From Rhodanobacter sp. MP7CTX1 (GTDB taxonomy: Bacteria; Pseudomonadota; Gammaproteobacteria; Xanthomonadales; Rhodanobacteraceae), in contig NZ_JACHCN010000001.1 in assembly GCF_014205795.1 (NCBI RefSeq), positions 310,001 through 374,000 of the forward strand: 64,000 nt of DNA, written 5' to 3'. Made by a program: the position numbers and the translations under genes. The notes beneath the pieces are model-generated. The model did not search any database, was not told where the DNA came from, and was given only the letters and a program-made list of their open reading frames with translations. Position 1 is the stretch's first letter. Each line of letters starts with the position of its first letter. Shown here in pieces: positions 39,293 to 46,635 of the stretch.

Positions 39293-40321
39293 ATGAAAGT
39301 TCGTTGCGGGTTATCCGTTGCAGTCAAGGCTGCACTTTTCGCCTCCGTATTCTGCGTCGGCAGTTTTGGCATTGCCGCGCAGGCTCTCGCCAGTGAAGCG
39401 ACCGCCGCCGTCACCCAGACGCTGGTCATCGAGCCAGACCAGGGCATGACGCCCATCTACAACCTGATCCAGTCGGCCAAGTCCAGCATCGACATGACGA
39501 TGTACGAACTGGTCGATACACAGGCTTCGGGCCTGCTCTGCACGGCCGCTGCGAACGGCATCGCTGTGCGCGTGATCCTCGATCAGAACCTCGAAATGAG
39601 CAACAACCAGGCGGCCTACACCCAGCTGAAGGGCTGCGGCGTGAGCGTGGTCTGGGCATGGACCAAATACGCCGCCACGCATCAGAAGACCATCACCATT
39701 GACGACGCCACCAGTGCGGTGATGACGCTCAACCTGACCAGCCGTTACTACAGCACTACGCGCGACTTCGCGCTGATCGAGAACGATGCAAACGATGTCG
39801 CCGCGATTGAAAGCACCTTCAACGCCGACTTCAAGGCTCAGACGATCACGCCGCCGGTCGGTGATGACCTGGTGTGGAGCCCGACCGTGTCCAAGACCGA
39901 TCTGGTCAATGTGATCAACGGAGCGAAGGACAGCCTGCTGATCGAGAACGAGGAGATGAGCTACAGCACCATCGTCACCGCACTGGAGAATGCTGCCAAG
40001 CGCGGGGTCAAGGTGACGGTCTGCATGACCAACGACGACAACGATTACGAGAGTGAATTCGAGGCTCTCACAAAAGCTGGTGTGAAAATCAGCACCTATC
40101 CGGATACCGCTACGGGGTTTTACGTGCATGCCAAGGTGATCGTGGCCGATTTCGGTACCTCGACCGCGAAGGCTTTCCTTGGCTCGGAGAACTTCTCCTC
40201 GGCCTCTCTGACGGAGAACCGGGAACTCGGCCTGATCACGACTACCTCAGCCATCCTGACCCAGCTCAATGCCACGCTCAGCAGTGACTATGCCGGTGGT
40301 ACGCCCTGGACCAAATCGTAA
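39293..40321 (+). CDS. Secreted phospholipase D-like protein
   Basis: A 342-residue exported protein with a signal peptide cleaved near ALA-SEA (residue 34) and two HKD active-site motifs: H130-x-K132-x4-D137 (THQKTITID) and H279-x-K281-x4-D286 (VHAKVIVAD), the latter followed by GSENFSS. Two HKD copies in one chain make the complete PLD active site. Substrates in the family are phospholipids or nucleic acids, and the best guess is a periplasmic or secreted phosphodiesterase. AAAGGGA lies ten bases before the ATG. An upstream frame to 39233 is less likely, as it would precede the signal peptide. Confidence 0.88.
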   Translation: MKVRCGLSVAVKAALFASVFCVGSFGIAAQALASEATAAVTQTLVIEPDQGMTPIYNLIQSAKSSIDMTMYELVDTQASGLLCTAAANGIAVRVILDQNLEMSNNQAAYTQLKGCGVSVVWAWTKYAATHQKTITIDDATSAVMTLNLTSRYYSTTRDFALIENDANDVAAIESTFNADFKAQTITPPVGDDLVWSPTVSKTDLVNVINGAKDSLLIENEEMSYSTIVTALENAAKRGVKVTVCMTNDDNDYESEFEALTKAGVKISTYPDTATGFYVHAKVIVADFGTSTAKAFLGSENFSSASLTENRELGLITTTSAILTQLNATLSSDYAGGTPWTKS

Positions 40322-40327
40322 CGTTTC

Positions 40328-40364
40328 GCCGAAGCGCGTGGTGCCTGGCATCATGCGCTTCGGC
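40328..40364 (+). terminator. Terminator-like hairpin after the PLD gene
   Basis: GCCGAAGCGC and GCGCTTCGGC form a perfect 10-bp stem separated by 17 bases, 7 bp after the stop codon. No T tract follows, so it may be a Rho-dependent or stabilising hairpin. Confidence 0.5.
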
Positions 40365-40412
40365 ACATTCCCGGGTGTGTTTCGGCAAAGTGCTTTCTGT
40401 CCCAGCGTTCAA

Positions 40413-40462
40413 CTCATAACCTGTAGCGCACAGAAACCTGCGTAAAAGCCGTTCTTTTGTGC
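40413..40462 (+). repeat. Dispersed repeat, copy 2
   Basis: CTCATAACCTGTAGCGCACA then GAAACCTGCG and a T-rich end closing with TTGTGC; related to 17753-17800. It lies in the gap between the convergent PLD and receiver genes. Confidence 0.5.
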
Positions 40463-40555
40463 CTGAAGGATCTCGAGCTCGCCCAAGTCGCATGACAATC
40501 CATGTAACGCAATGATAGAAGCTGGCCACTCGGAAGAGTCGGCGAGTTCAGCGCT

Positions 40556-40924
40556 CTACTGGAATGCTTCGCTCACCGCAGCCAGTAACGACTGGCGGTC
40601 ATAAGGCTTCGGGAGAAATCGCAAGCCTTCGGGGAAGTCAGGAAAACTTCCTCTCGCATGGCCTGAGGCCAGGATGATTTGCAGTGCTGGAAACACGCCG
40701 TGAGAGCGTCTCGCGAGCTGTATGCCGTCAATGCCGCCGGGCATCGAGATGTCACTGAACAAAAGATCGAATGACATGTCCCGCAGCAACCTTTCAAGCG
40801 CCACCGATCCATTGGCCACGCCTTCCACGTGATGGCCTTCTGCTTCAAGGATGAGTGTGCTGATCTCCCGCACGTTAGCGTCATCCTCAGCCAGGAGGAT
40901 GAACTTGGGGGACAGCAATTTCAT
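40556..40924 (-). CDS. Single-domain response regulator (CheY-like receiver)
   Basis: A 122-residue stand-alone receiver. It has the acidic pocket EDD (13-15), phospho-acceptor D58 in LLFSDISMPGG, S87 in LASGH and K106 in FLPKPY. There is no output domain, so it probably relays phosphate or acts through protein contact, like FixJ-less receivers downstream of hybrid-type kinases. It is divergent from the histidine kinase at 41033, the likely partner. An upstream ATG at 40963 would add 13 residues and shrink the shared promoter gap; 40924 is preferred. Neither start has a strong ribosome-binding site. Confidence 0.88.
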   Translation of the reverse strand: MKLLSPKFILLAEDDANVREISTLILEAEGHHVEGVANGSVALERLLRDMSFDLLFSDISMPGGIDGIQLARRSHGVFPALQIILASGHARGSFPDFPEGLRFLPKPYDRQSLLAAVSEAFQ

Positions 40925-41032
40925 GGAGATTCCAACAACGCCAAACGGCGACCTTGGCTTCATGGGTGTTAACGCCCCGTGACGAGACCTTCACACCATG
41001 CAGCTATGCTGCCGCAACTCGACGAGGCCTGC

Positions 41033-42304
41033 ATGAAGAATCTTGACCACTATCGATACATCGTCGAGTCGTCGCCCGACTGCGTCCAGGAGGTGGACGT
41101 TGGTGGCAGGATAACTTCGATCAACCAAAGCGGCTGTGTGCTGTTGCAGTTGGATAGTCCCGATGAAATCATCGGACGAGTGTGGATCGCTCTCTGGCCC
41201 AAGTCGTCACATCATCGCCTCGAGCTTGCGCTGAAAGCGGCGTTCGTTGGGCAGCCCAGCCAGTTCACCGCCATGTGCCCTACATTGAAGGGCGAGGAGC
41301 GCTGGTGGTTTGTTGCCATCAGCCCCGCGCTGGATGCCGAGGGTCGTCCGGACAGTGCACTGGTTGTAAGTCGCGACGTGACTGAACGCCTGCGTGTGGA
41401 CGAGGCGCTCGAAACAATCAACCAAAGCCTTCAGGCAAAACTGACCGTCGTCAATGCGGCGAGGGAACAAGGGATTCAGCGCGAGTCGATGTTGCAGCAG
41501 CGATTGGACATCGCTGCCGCCGCGCAGGCGTTGGCCGAGCAGCTCTCGCATCAGGCGCAAAAAAATGAAGCGATCGGTCAGCTTGTCGCTGGCATTGCGC
41601 ACGACTTCAACAACATGCTGCAGACGATCATCGGTGGCCTGAGTGCCGTGCTTGACCAATCCGACCGCCTTGCACACGACCAGCGGCGTTTCCTCGGGTA
41701 CAGCATGGAAGGCGCGCGCCATGCCGTCATTCTCGCCAAACGTCTGATGGCCTTTGTCCGTGTCCACCGATTCCAGTCCGAGGCCGTCGAACTTCAGGCG
41801 GTTGTCACGGATATCATCGATTTTGCCAGTCACAGCCTCGGGTCTGGCATACATCTGAAGCTTGAAGATACGTGCGAGCGATTCCCGACACTCGCCGACC
41901 GCCATGGTATTGAGCAGGCAGTCATGAACCTTTGCATCAATGCTCGAGATGCTTGCGGCGGCCAAGGCGACATCGTCATATCGTTTGGCCATCTCGGAGT
42001 GGATGAAGACGGGGCCAGCTCGTTACGTGAGGCGGGTGTCTACGTGACTTTGTCAGTCGCGGATCGTGGTACGGGCATGGACGCCGAGACCAGGGAGCGC
42101 TTGTTCGAGCCCTACTTCACGACGAAGACAGCGGGACAGGGCACAGGTCTTGGGTTGGCGCAAATCTATGGATTCATGCGCCAATCGGGCGGCTTTGTCG
42201 ATGTGCATACCGAACTCGGGGCAGGTACCACCATGACATTGGCATTCCCGCTGAATGTCGAACGAGAGCTGCAACGAACAGCCGATGCCTGTCTTGCCTC
42301 GTAG
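41033..42304 (+). CDS. PAS-domain sensor histidine kinase
   Basis: A 423-residue soluble kinase. A PAS domain (about residues 1-120, YRYIVESSPDCVQEVDVGG to SRDVTERL) precedes a coiled coil. The dimerisation domain follows with the phospho-acceptor in LVAGIAHDFNNMLQTI, then an ATPase domain with N box NLCINARDAC, DRGTGMD, FTTK and GTGLGLAQIYGF. No membrane segment is present, so it senses an intracellular signal. It is of the FixL/NtrB-like HDFNNML class. The ATG at 41033 has GAGG five bases upstream; starts at 41006 and GTG 40979 are possible. It likely phosphorylates the divergent receiver. Confidence 0.9.
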   Translation: MKNLDHYRYIVESSPDCVQEVDVGGRITSINQSGCVLLQLDSPDEIIGRVWIALWPKSSHHRLELALKAAFVGQPSQFTAMCPTLKGEERWWFVAISPALDAEGRPDSALVVSRDVTERLRVDEALETINQSLQAKLTVVNAAREQGIQRESMLQQRLDIAAAAQALAEQLSHQAQKNEAIGQLVAGIAHDFNNMLQTIIGGLSAVLDQSDRLAHDQRRFLGYSMEGARHAVILAKRLMAFVRVHRFQSEAVELQAVVTDIIDFASHSLGSGIHLKLEDTCERFPTLADRHGIEQAVMNLCINARDACGGQGDIVISFGHLGVDEDGASSLREAGVYVTLSVADRGTGMDAETRERLFEPYFTTKTAGQGTGLGLAQIYGFMRQSGGFVDVHTELGAGTTMTLAFPLNVERELQRTADACLAS

Positions 42305-42484
42305 ATTTGAGCCCAGGTGCTTGCAACCAGCGTGGCCGCGCTTTCGCTTCAATGAAACGCACTCGTGTAATCCCGCAGCATTCCTGAGGCTTCGCGTGCG
42401 GAGCATTTCGCATTGATTGTGTGGCGAGGTGCAGGTGCTGGGCCGCGTCGGCACCCATCGCGCGGCAAGGGCGTCCTCGACGCG

Positions 42485-43384
42485 TCAGGTTGCCGGCTGG
42501 CCCCGGCGTTGTGCGATGGCCGCCACTAGCCTGGCCAGTTTTTCAGGGTTGCGCTGCACGTGGACGCGGGTGATGTGCTTGCCGTCGCTTTCGTAGGACT
42601 GGGCGGATTCCAGTTCGCCGTGAATGTAGCGCAGCACAGCGTACTGGCCGTTGATCATCACCAGCTCAACGCGCAGCGCATCCTTGTAGCGCAGGTTGGC
42701 GGCAAAGAGTAGCTGAGCGATGCGTGCCCCGCCGACCATCGGCTTGGAGAAGCTGGTGACATGACCGCCACCGTCCCCCAGTAGTACGGCAGTGTCGGCC
42801 AGCATCGACTTCATGCCGGCGAAGTCGCCGTGCGCGAGGACCTCGGCAAAGCGCCGCATCAGCTTCTGGTGGGCCTGGCCGGGCACCGCGCGCCGAGGGC
42901 GCTCCTCGCGCAGCTGCGCCTTGGCCCGGTGCACGATCTGGCGGCAGGCGGCCTCGCTCTTCCCGAGGGTCTCAGCCAGCTCGCTGTAATCCACGTCGAA
43001 CACTTCGCGTAGCAAGAAGGCGGCGCGAGCCTCGGGGGTCAGGCGTTCGAGCACGGTGAGGAAGGCGACGGAAACCTCGTTGGAGAGCTCCTCGATATCC
43101 TCGGGCGTAGCGGGCCACTCGGTGAGTACGGGCTCCGGTAGCCAGATGCCCACGTACTCCTCCCGCCGCGCCTTGGCCGAACGCAGGCGATCGATCGAGA
43201 TCCGGGTGGTGGTCGCCACCAGCCACGCCTCGGCGTTGTTGACACTGTCCGTGTCCGCGTCGTGCCAACGCAGCCAGACGTCCTGCACGATATCTTCGGA
43301 CTCCGATACGGAGCCGAGCATGCGGTACGCGATGCCCTTCAGCCTCGGGCGCAGATCGTGGAAGGTGGCGGTGGCAGCGTCCAT
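42485..43384 (-). CDS. ECF41-family RNA polymerase sigma factor
   Basis: A 299-residue sigma factor. Regions 2 and 4 are at about residues 5-160 (YRMLGSVSESEDIVQDVWLRW; LAETLGKSEAACRQIVHRA). A SnoaL-like C-terminal domain replaces an anti-sigma factor. The three ECF41 signatures are present: WLPEP, DGGG (LLGDGGGHV) and NPEKL near the end (usually NPDKL). In this family the C-terminal domain controls activity directly. The ATG at 43384 is chosen because an ECF41-type promoter lies immediately upstream, which implies a near-leaderless transcript. The frame continues to 43492, but that part contains the promoter. It probably controls the neighbouring cupin, AhpD-like and NmrA-like genes. Confidence 0.92.
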   Translation of the reverse strand: MDAATATFHDLRPRLKGIAYRMLGSVSESEDIVQDVWLRWHDADTDSVNNAEAWLVATTTRISIDRLRSAKARREEYVGIWLPEPVLTEWPATPEDIEELSNEVSVAFLTVLERLTPEARAAFLLREVFDVDYSELAETLGKSEAACRQIVHRAKAQLREERPRRAVPGQAHQKLMRRFAEVLAHGDFAGMKSMLADTAVLLGDGGGHVTSFSKPMVGGARIAQLLFAANLRYKDALRVELVMINGQYAVLRYIHGELESAQSYESDGKHITRVHVQRNPEKLARLVAAIAQRRGQPAT

Positions 43385-43392
43385 GAGGGAAA

Positions 43393-43419
43393 GACGTTTG
43401 TGCCGGCGTGGTTGTGACA
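43393..43419 (-). promoter_or_regulatory. ECF41-type promoter of the sigma gene (autoregulation)
   Basis: On the minus strand TGTCACA (43419-43413) and CGTC (43396-43393) are separated by exactly 16 bases, matching the published ECF41 -35/-10 elements. The -10 ends 8 bases before the ATG at 43384. Confidence 0.75.
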
Positions 43420-43494
43420 GCCTACGCCGATCGATGCCGGATGGTGGCATCGAGCCTTGGCCTGGCGGCGGCACGAAGCGGTCCAGCGACAAGC

Positions 43495-43920
43495 TCAGTG
43501 CACCGGGATCAGTACCGGCTTGTTCTGGTCCTTCAGCAGAAACACCAGGAACTTGGCCGGCTTGGTGCGGCTGGCATTGCGGCCGACGGTGTGGACGTCG
43601 TCCGGCCCTTCGTAGAAGGTCTGTCCCGGCCCCAGTGTCACTTCCTTGCCGCCCTTGAGGGCCATCACGATGGAACCTTCAAGCACGTAGACGAAGGCAT
43701 CGGCATCGTGGCGATGAACCGGATCGACCGAGCCGGGTGGATAGGTGACCAGGATCAACTTGCCTTCCTTGCCGGGATAGTCACTGAGGGCCTTGGTCAT
43801 CAGCTCCGAGACCTGCGCCATCGGTGAGATCGATGCAGCAGAAGCCTGATCGGTCGGCTGCGCGACAGCCGCACCGGAGGCAAGTAGAAACAGCAGTCCA
43901 AACGTCTTGAACATGCGCAT
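43495..43920 (-). CDS. Exported cupin-domain protein
   Basis: A 141-residue protein with a signal peptide (FGLLFLLASGAAVAQ) and one cupin barrel. It carries PVHRHDADAFVYVLEGSIVM (first metal motif, with His, His and later Glu) and GQTFYEGPDDVHTVGRNAS (second motif with His). The catalytic or binding role in the periplasm is unknown. The ATG at 43920 has GAGGA seven bases upstream; ATG 43914 is an alternative. It lies between the ECF41 sigma gene and the AhpD-like gene on the same strand, so it may belong to one transcription unit. Confidence 0.82.
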   Translation of the reverse strand: MRMFKTFGLLFLLASGAAVAQPTDQASAASISPMAQVSELMTKALSDYPGKEGKLILVTYPPGSVDPVHRHDADAFVYVLEGSIVMALKGGKEVTLGPGQTFYEGPDDVHTVGRNASRTKPAKFLVFLLKDQNKPVLIPVH

Positions 43921-44005
43921 GAGTATTTCCTCGAGAATGGCCCGCGTCACCGAGGCCGGATCGTTGAAGGTGCAACCAGCGCGGCGCCGCCGCGCCGGTC
44001 GGGAT

Positions 44006-44485
44006 TCAGGCCAGCCCTGCCTTGTCGAGTCCATACGCCTTGTCGAGCACGCCGGGGACACTCCTGAAGCCGACATTGATACGGTTCCAGGCGTTGATCG
44101 CCGCCACGACATAGCTGAGGTCGGTGATTTCCTTCTCCGAAAACTCCTTGCGCACCTGCTGGTAGACCTCGTCGGAAACGCCCTGCGGCGACAACTGGGT
44201 CAGCGCCTCGGTCCAGGCCAGGGCGGCGCGCTCGCGGGGGGAGAACAGCGTGGAATCGTGCCAGGCCGACAAGTGATACACGCGCAGCGGACGCTCGCCG
44301 CTGATCGTGGCCTGCTTGATGTGCATGTCCAGGCAGAAGGTGCACCCGTTGATCTGCGACGCGCGGATCTCGACGAGGTTGCAGATCGATTCCTCGATGC
44401 TGCCGCGCTTTGCCGCCATGTTGAACGCGCCGAGCTTGTTGAAGAGCTCGGGTGCTTGCTGCTGATAGTCGACTCGTTGAGTCAT
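44006..44485 (-). CDS. Carboxymuconolactone decarboxylase/AhpD-like protein
   Basis: A 159-residue all-helical protein. The AhpD redox centre is in LVEIRASQINGCTFCLDMHI (Glu, CxxC and His in the usual spacing), typical of alkylhydroperoxidase-like carboxymuconolactone decarboxylase family members. It probably acts in peroxide or thiol redox chemistry. Proteins of this family are the commonest neighbours and targets of ECF41 sigma factors, as found here. A GGAGG precedes the ATG at 44485, and a TGTCACG sequence lies 68 bp upstream (44553-44559) without a matching -10. The frame is open up to 44725, but upstream sequence is not family-like. Confidence 0.9.
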   Translation of the reverse strand: MTQRVDYQQQAPELFNKLGAFNMAAKRGSIEESICNLVEIRASQINGCTFCLDMHIKQATISGERPLRVYHLSAWHDSTLFSPRERAALAWTEALTQLSPQGVSDEVYQQVRKEFSEKEITDLSYVVAAINAWNRINVGFRSVPGVLDKAYGLDKAGLA

Positions 44486-44646
44486 GGGGGAATCCTCCGC
44501 AGGCGTATGGCCATGCCTCAGATCGGCTGAGGTACCCGCTCGCGCTCGATGGCGTGACAGGGCCCACCATAGGTTCGAGGTGACGCGTCCGGTAGACGCG
44601 CCAACGGGCTCACTGTGTTGCCCTTCGCGCACCAGTGCGCCGACCA

Positions 44647-44673
44647 TGTCACGGGCGCCGTTACCGAAACGTC
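44647..44673 (+). promoter_or_regulatory. ECF41-type promoter facing the LysR gene
   Basis: TGTCACG (44647-44653) and CGTC (44670-44673) are separated by 16 bases, the same spacing as the promoter at 43393-43419. It reads on the plus strand towards the LysR gene 84 bp away. Confidence 0.6.
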
Positions 44674-44756
44674 TATCAGATATGGGCCGGCCGACGCCGG
44701 CGTTTGCATCGCTTCGCCACGCCACGCGAAGCCGCTATTTTTCTGGTGCCTGACAG

Positions 44757-45797
44757 ATGACCATCGATCGCCTTGAGCAACCCCATTGTGAGAACAGCGA
44801 CGCTCTCGCTGCGAGCTTTTCCGCAAGTTACGCTGGCGTGGTGGCGTTTATCGCGGTGGCAACCGAAGGCAGTTTCGCTCGCGCAGGGGATCGCCTCGGC
44901 ATCGGCCGCTCGGCAGTCAGCCGCAGCGTGCAGAAGCTCGAGGCACAGCTGGGTACGCGGCTATTCCTGCGCACCACCCGAAGCACCACGCTGACTCGCG
45001 AGGGCGAACTGTTTTACCGAAACTGCCATCCGGGCGTGGAGAGGATCGTCCACGCCATGGAGGACATGCGCGATCTGCGCGAAGGACCGCCGCGCGGGCA
45101 GCTGCGGATCAGCGCGGCGGTAGGGTTCGGGCGTCGCATCGTGGCGCCGCTGCTCAATGGCTTTCGCGCTCGCTATCCGGATATCGCCGTCGACCTGCTG
45201 CTTGACGATCGCACTGCGGACTTCACCGCGGATCGGATCGACGTGGCCTTTCGCGACGAGCACCTGGACGACAGTCGGTTGATTGCCAAGCAGCTGATTC
45301 CGATGCCGATGCTGGTTTGCGCCTCGCCAGCGTATCGGCGCATCCATGGGCTGCCGCGGCAGCTGGAAGAGCTGGCCGGGCACAGCTGCATCAATTTCCG
45401 CACGGCATCGGGCAGGATCTTCGAATGGGAGTTCAAGGTCGGCGGCCGGACTCAGAAATTCCTGCCGGCGTCCACCTGGTCGTTCAACGACAACGAGCTG
45501 GTGCTGCAGGCCGTGCTGGATGGCCAGGGCATCGCTCAGATGGCGGGCTATCAGGTCTGCGAGCATCTGCGCGCCGGCCGGTTGGTGGCGTGCCTGGCGC
45601 CATACGCGCCCGACGATCGCGGGCACTACGTTTGCTATCTGAGTCGACTGCAGCTGCCCGCGCGGGTCCGTGTGTTCATCGACTACATGAGTAGTGCCGT
45701 GCGCGCCCTGGACCTGCGGTGCGCAACTGGGCTGATCCCAATGCCAACGGCGATTCCGCGCGAGACGCGGGAACCATTTGCGGCGGGTATCGCCTGA
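44757..45797 (+). CDS. LysR-family transcriptional regulator
   Basis: A 346-residue LysR regulator. The N-terminal winged helix (about 25-85) has VVAFIAVATEGSFARAGDRL and SAVSRSVQKLEAQLGTRLF. The co-inducer domain follows (about 110-320), with GQLRISAAVGFGRRIVAPLL and VDLLLDDRTADF. The effector is unknown. It is upstream of the NmrA-like gene by 54 bp and is divergent from the AhpD-like gene. An ECF41-type promoter precedes it. The C-terminus is slightly longer than usual. An earlier start is not needed. Confidence 0.92.
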   Translation: MTIDRLEQPHCENSDALAASFSASYAGVVAFIAVATEGSFARAGDRLGIGRSAVSRSVQKLEAQLGTRLFLRTTRSTTLTREGELFYRNCHPGVERIVHAMEDMRDLREGPPRGQLRISAAVGFGRRIVAPLLNGFRARYPDIAVDLLLDDRTADFTADRIDVAFRDEHLDDSRLIAKQLIPMPMLVCASPAYRRIHGLPRQLEELAGHSCINFRTASGRIFEWEFKVGGRTQKFLPASTWSFNDNELVLQAVLDGQGIAQMAGYQVCEHLRAGRLVACLAPYAPDDRGHYVCYLSRLQLPARVRVFIDYMSSAVRALDLRCATGLIPMPTAIPRETREPFAAGIA

Positions 45798-45851
45798 CCC
45801 GGCATGAATTCACTACGCGCCTCTGGCGCCAATCCAAAGCGGAGGTCTCTC

Positions 45852-46628
45852 ATGAAAATCGTTGTCATCGGTGGTACCGGACTCATCGGCAGCAAAGTCG
45901 TCGAACGCCTGCGCAAACGCGGCCACGAGGTGGTTCCAGCGGCACCGTCCTCAGGCGTAAACGCCCTCACCGGCGAAGGCCTGGACGAAGCGATGGAGGG
46001 CGCGGACGTGCTGGTGGACGTGTCCAATTCTCCTTCGTTCGAGGATCAGGCCGCGCTGGACTTCTTCGATACGTCGGGACGCAACCTGGCCGCCGCGGAG
46101 AAGAAGGCAGGCGTGAAGCATCATGTGGCCCTGTCGGTGGTGGGCACGGGTCGTCCCGCATTTGCGGCGAGCGGATACATCCGCGCCAAGATGGCCCAGG
46201 AAAAGCTGATACGCGCCGCTGGCGTCCCGTACACCATCGTGCATTCCACGCAGTTCTTCGAGTTCCTCAATGGCATCGCCGGCGACAGCGGGCAGGGGAA
46301 GATGATCCACCTTTCGACCGGGCTGATGCAGCCGATCGCCTCGGACGACGTCGCCGATGCGCTCACCGACTATGCGCTCGGCGCGGCGGTCAACGGCACG
46401 GTGGAAATTGCCGGCCCCGAGAAGGCCCCATTGGCGGAACTGGTCCAGCGCTTTCTCACCGCCATAGGGGATCCGCGCAAGGTCGTCGCGGATCCGAAGG
46501 CGCCTTACTTCGGTGCCGTGCTGGAGCGGGACACTTTGCTGCCGGGCGACGGCGCGCGGCTGGGCGTGCAGAACTTCCAGGCCTGGTTCGGTCGCTCGAC
46601 GTTCGCCAGTCGCGGAGCGGCGGCGTAA
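45852..46628 (+). CDS. NmrA-like NAD(P)-binding epimerase/reductase
   Basis: A 258-residue Rossmann protein. GGTGLIGSKVVERL (residues about 7-20) is the dinucleotide-binding turn, followed by YIRAKMAQEKLIRAAGVPYTI (in parts), typical of the atypical short-chain NmrA/HSCARG group. The reaction is unknown; members sense redox state or reduce quinones. The ATG at 45852 has GGAGG six bases upstream. Such epimerase/oxidoreductase genes are a known part of ECF41 target sets, matching the sigma factor 2.5 kb away. Confidence 0.9.
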   Translation: MKIVVIGGTGLIGSKVVERLRKRGHEVVPAAPSSGVNALTGEGLDEAMEGADVLVDVSNSPSFEDQAALDFFDTSGRNLAAAEKKAGVKHHVALSVVGTGRPAFAASGYIRAKMAQEKLIRAAGVPYTIVHSTQFFEFLNGIAGDSGQGKMIHLSTGLMQPIASDDVADALTDYALGAAVNGTVEIAGPEKAPLAELVQRFLTAIGDPRKVVADPKAPYFGAVLERDTLLPGDGARLGVQNFQAWFGRSTFASRGAAA

Positions 46629-46635
46629 AGCTCGA

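Noticed and set aside
44530..44560. ECF41 promoter for the AhpD-like gene
   Set aside because: TGTCACG is present at 44559-44553 on the minus strand, but no CGTC occurs 16 bases downstream; not called as a promoter.
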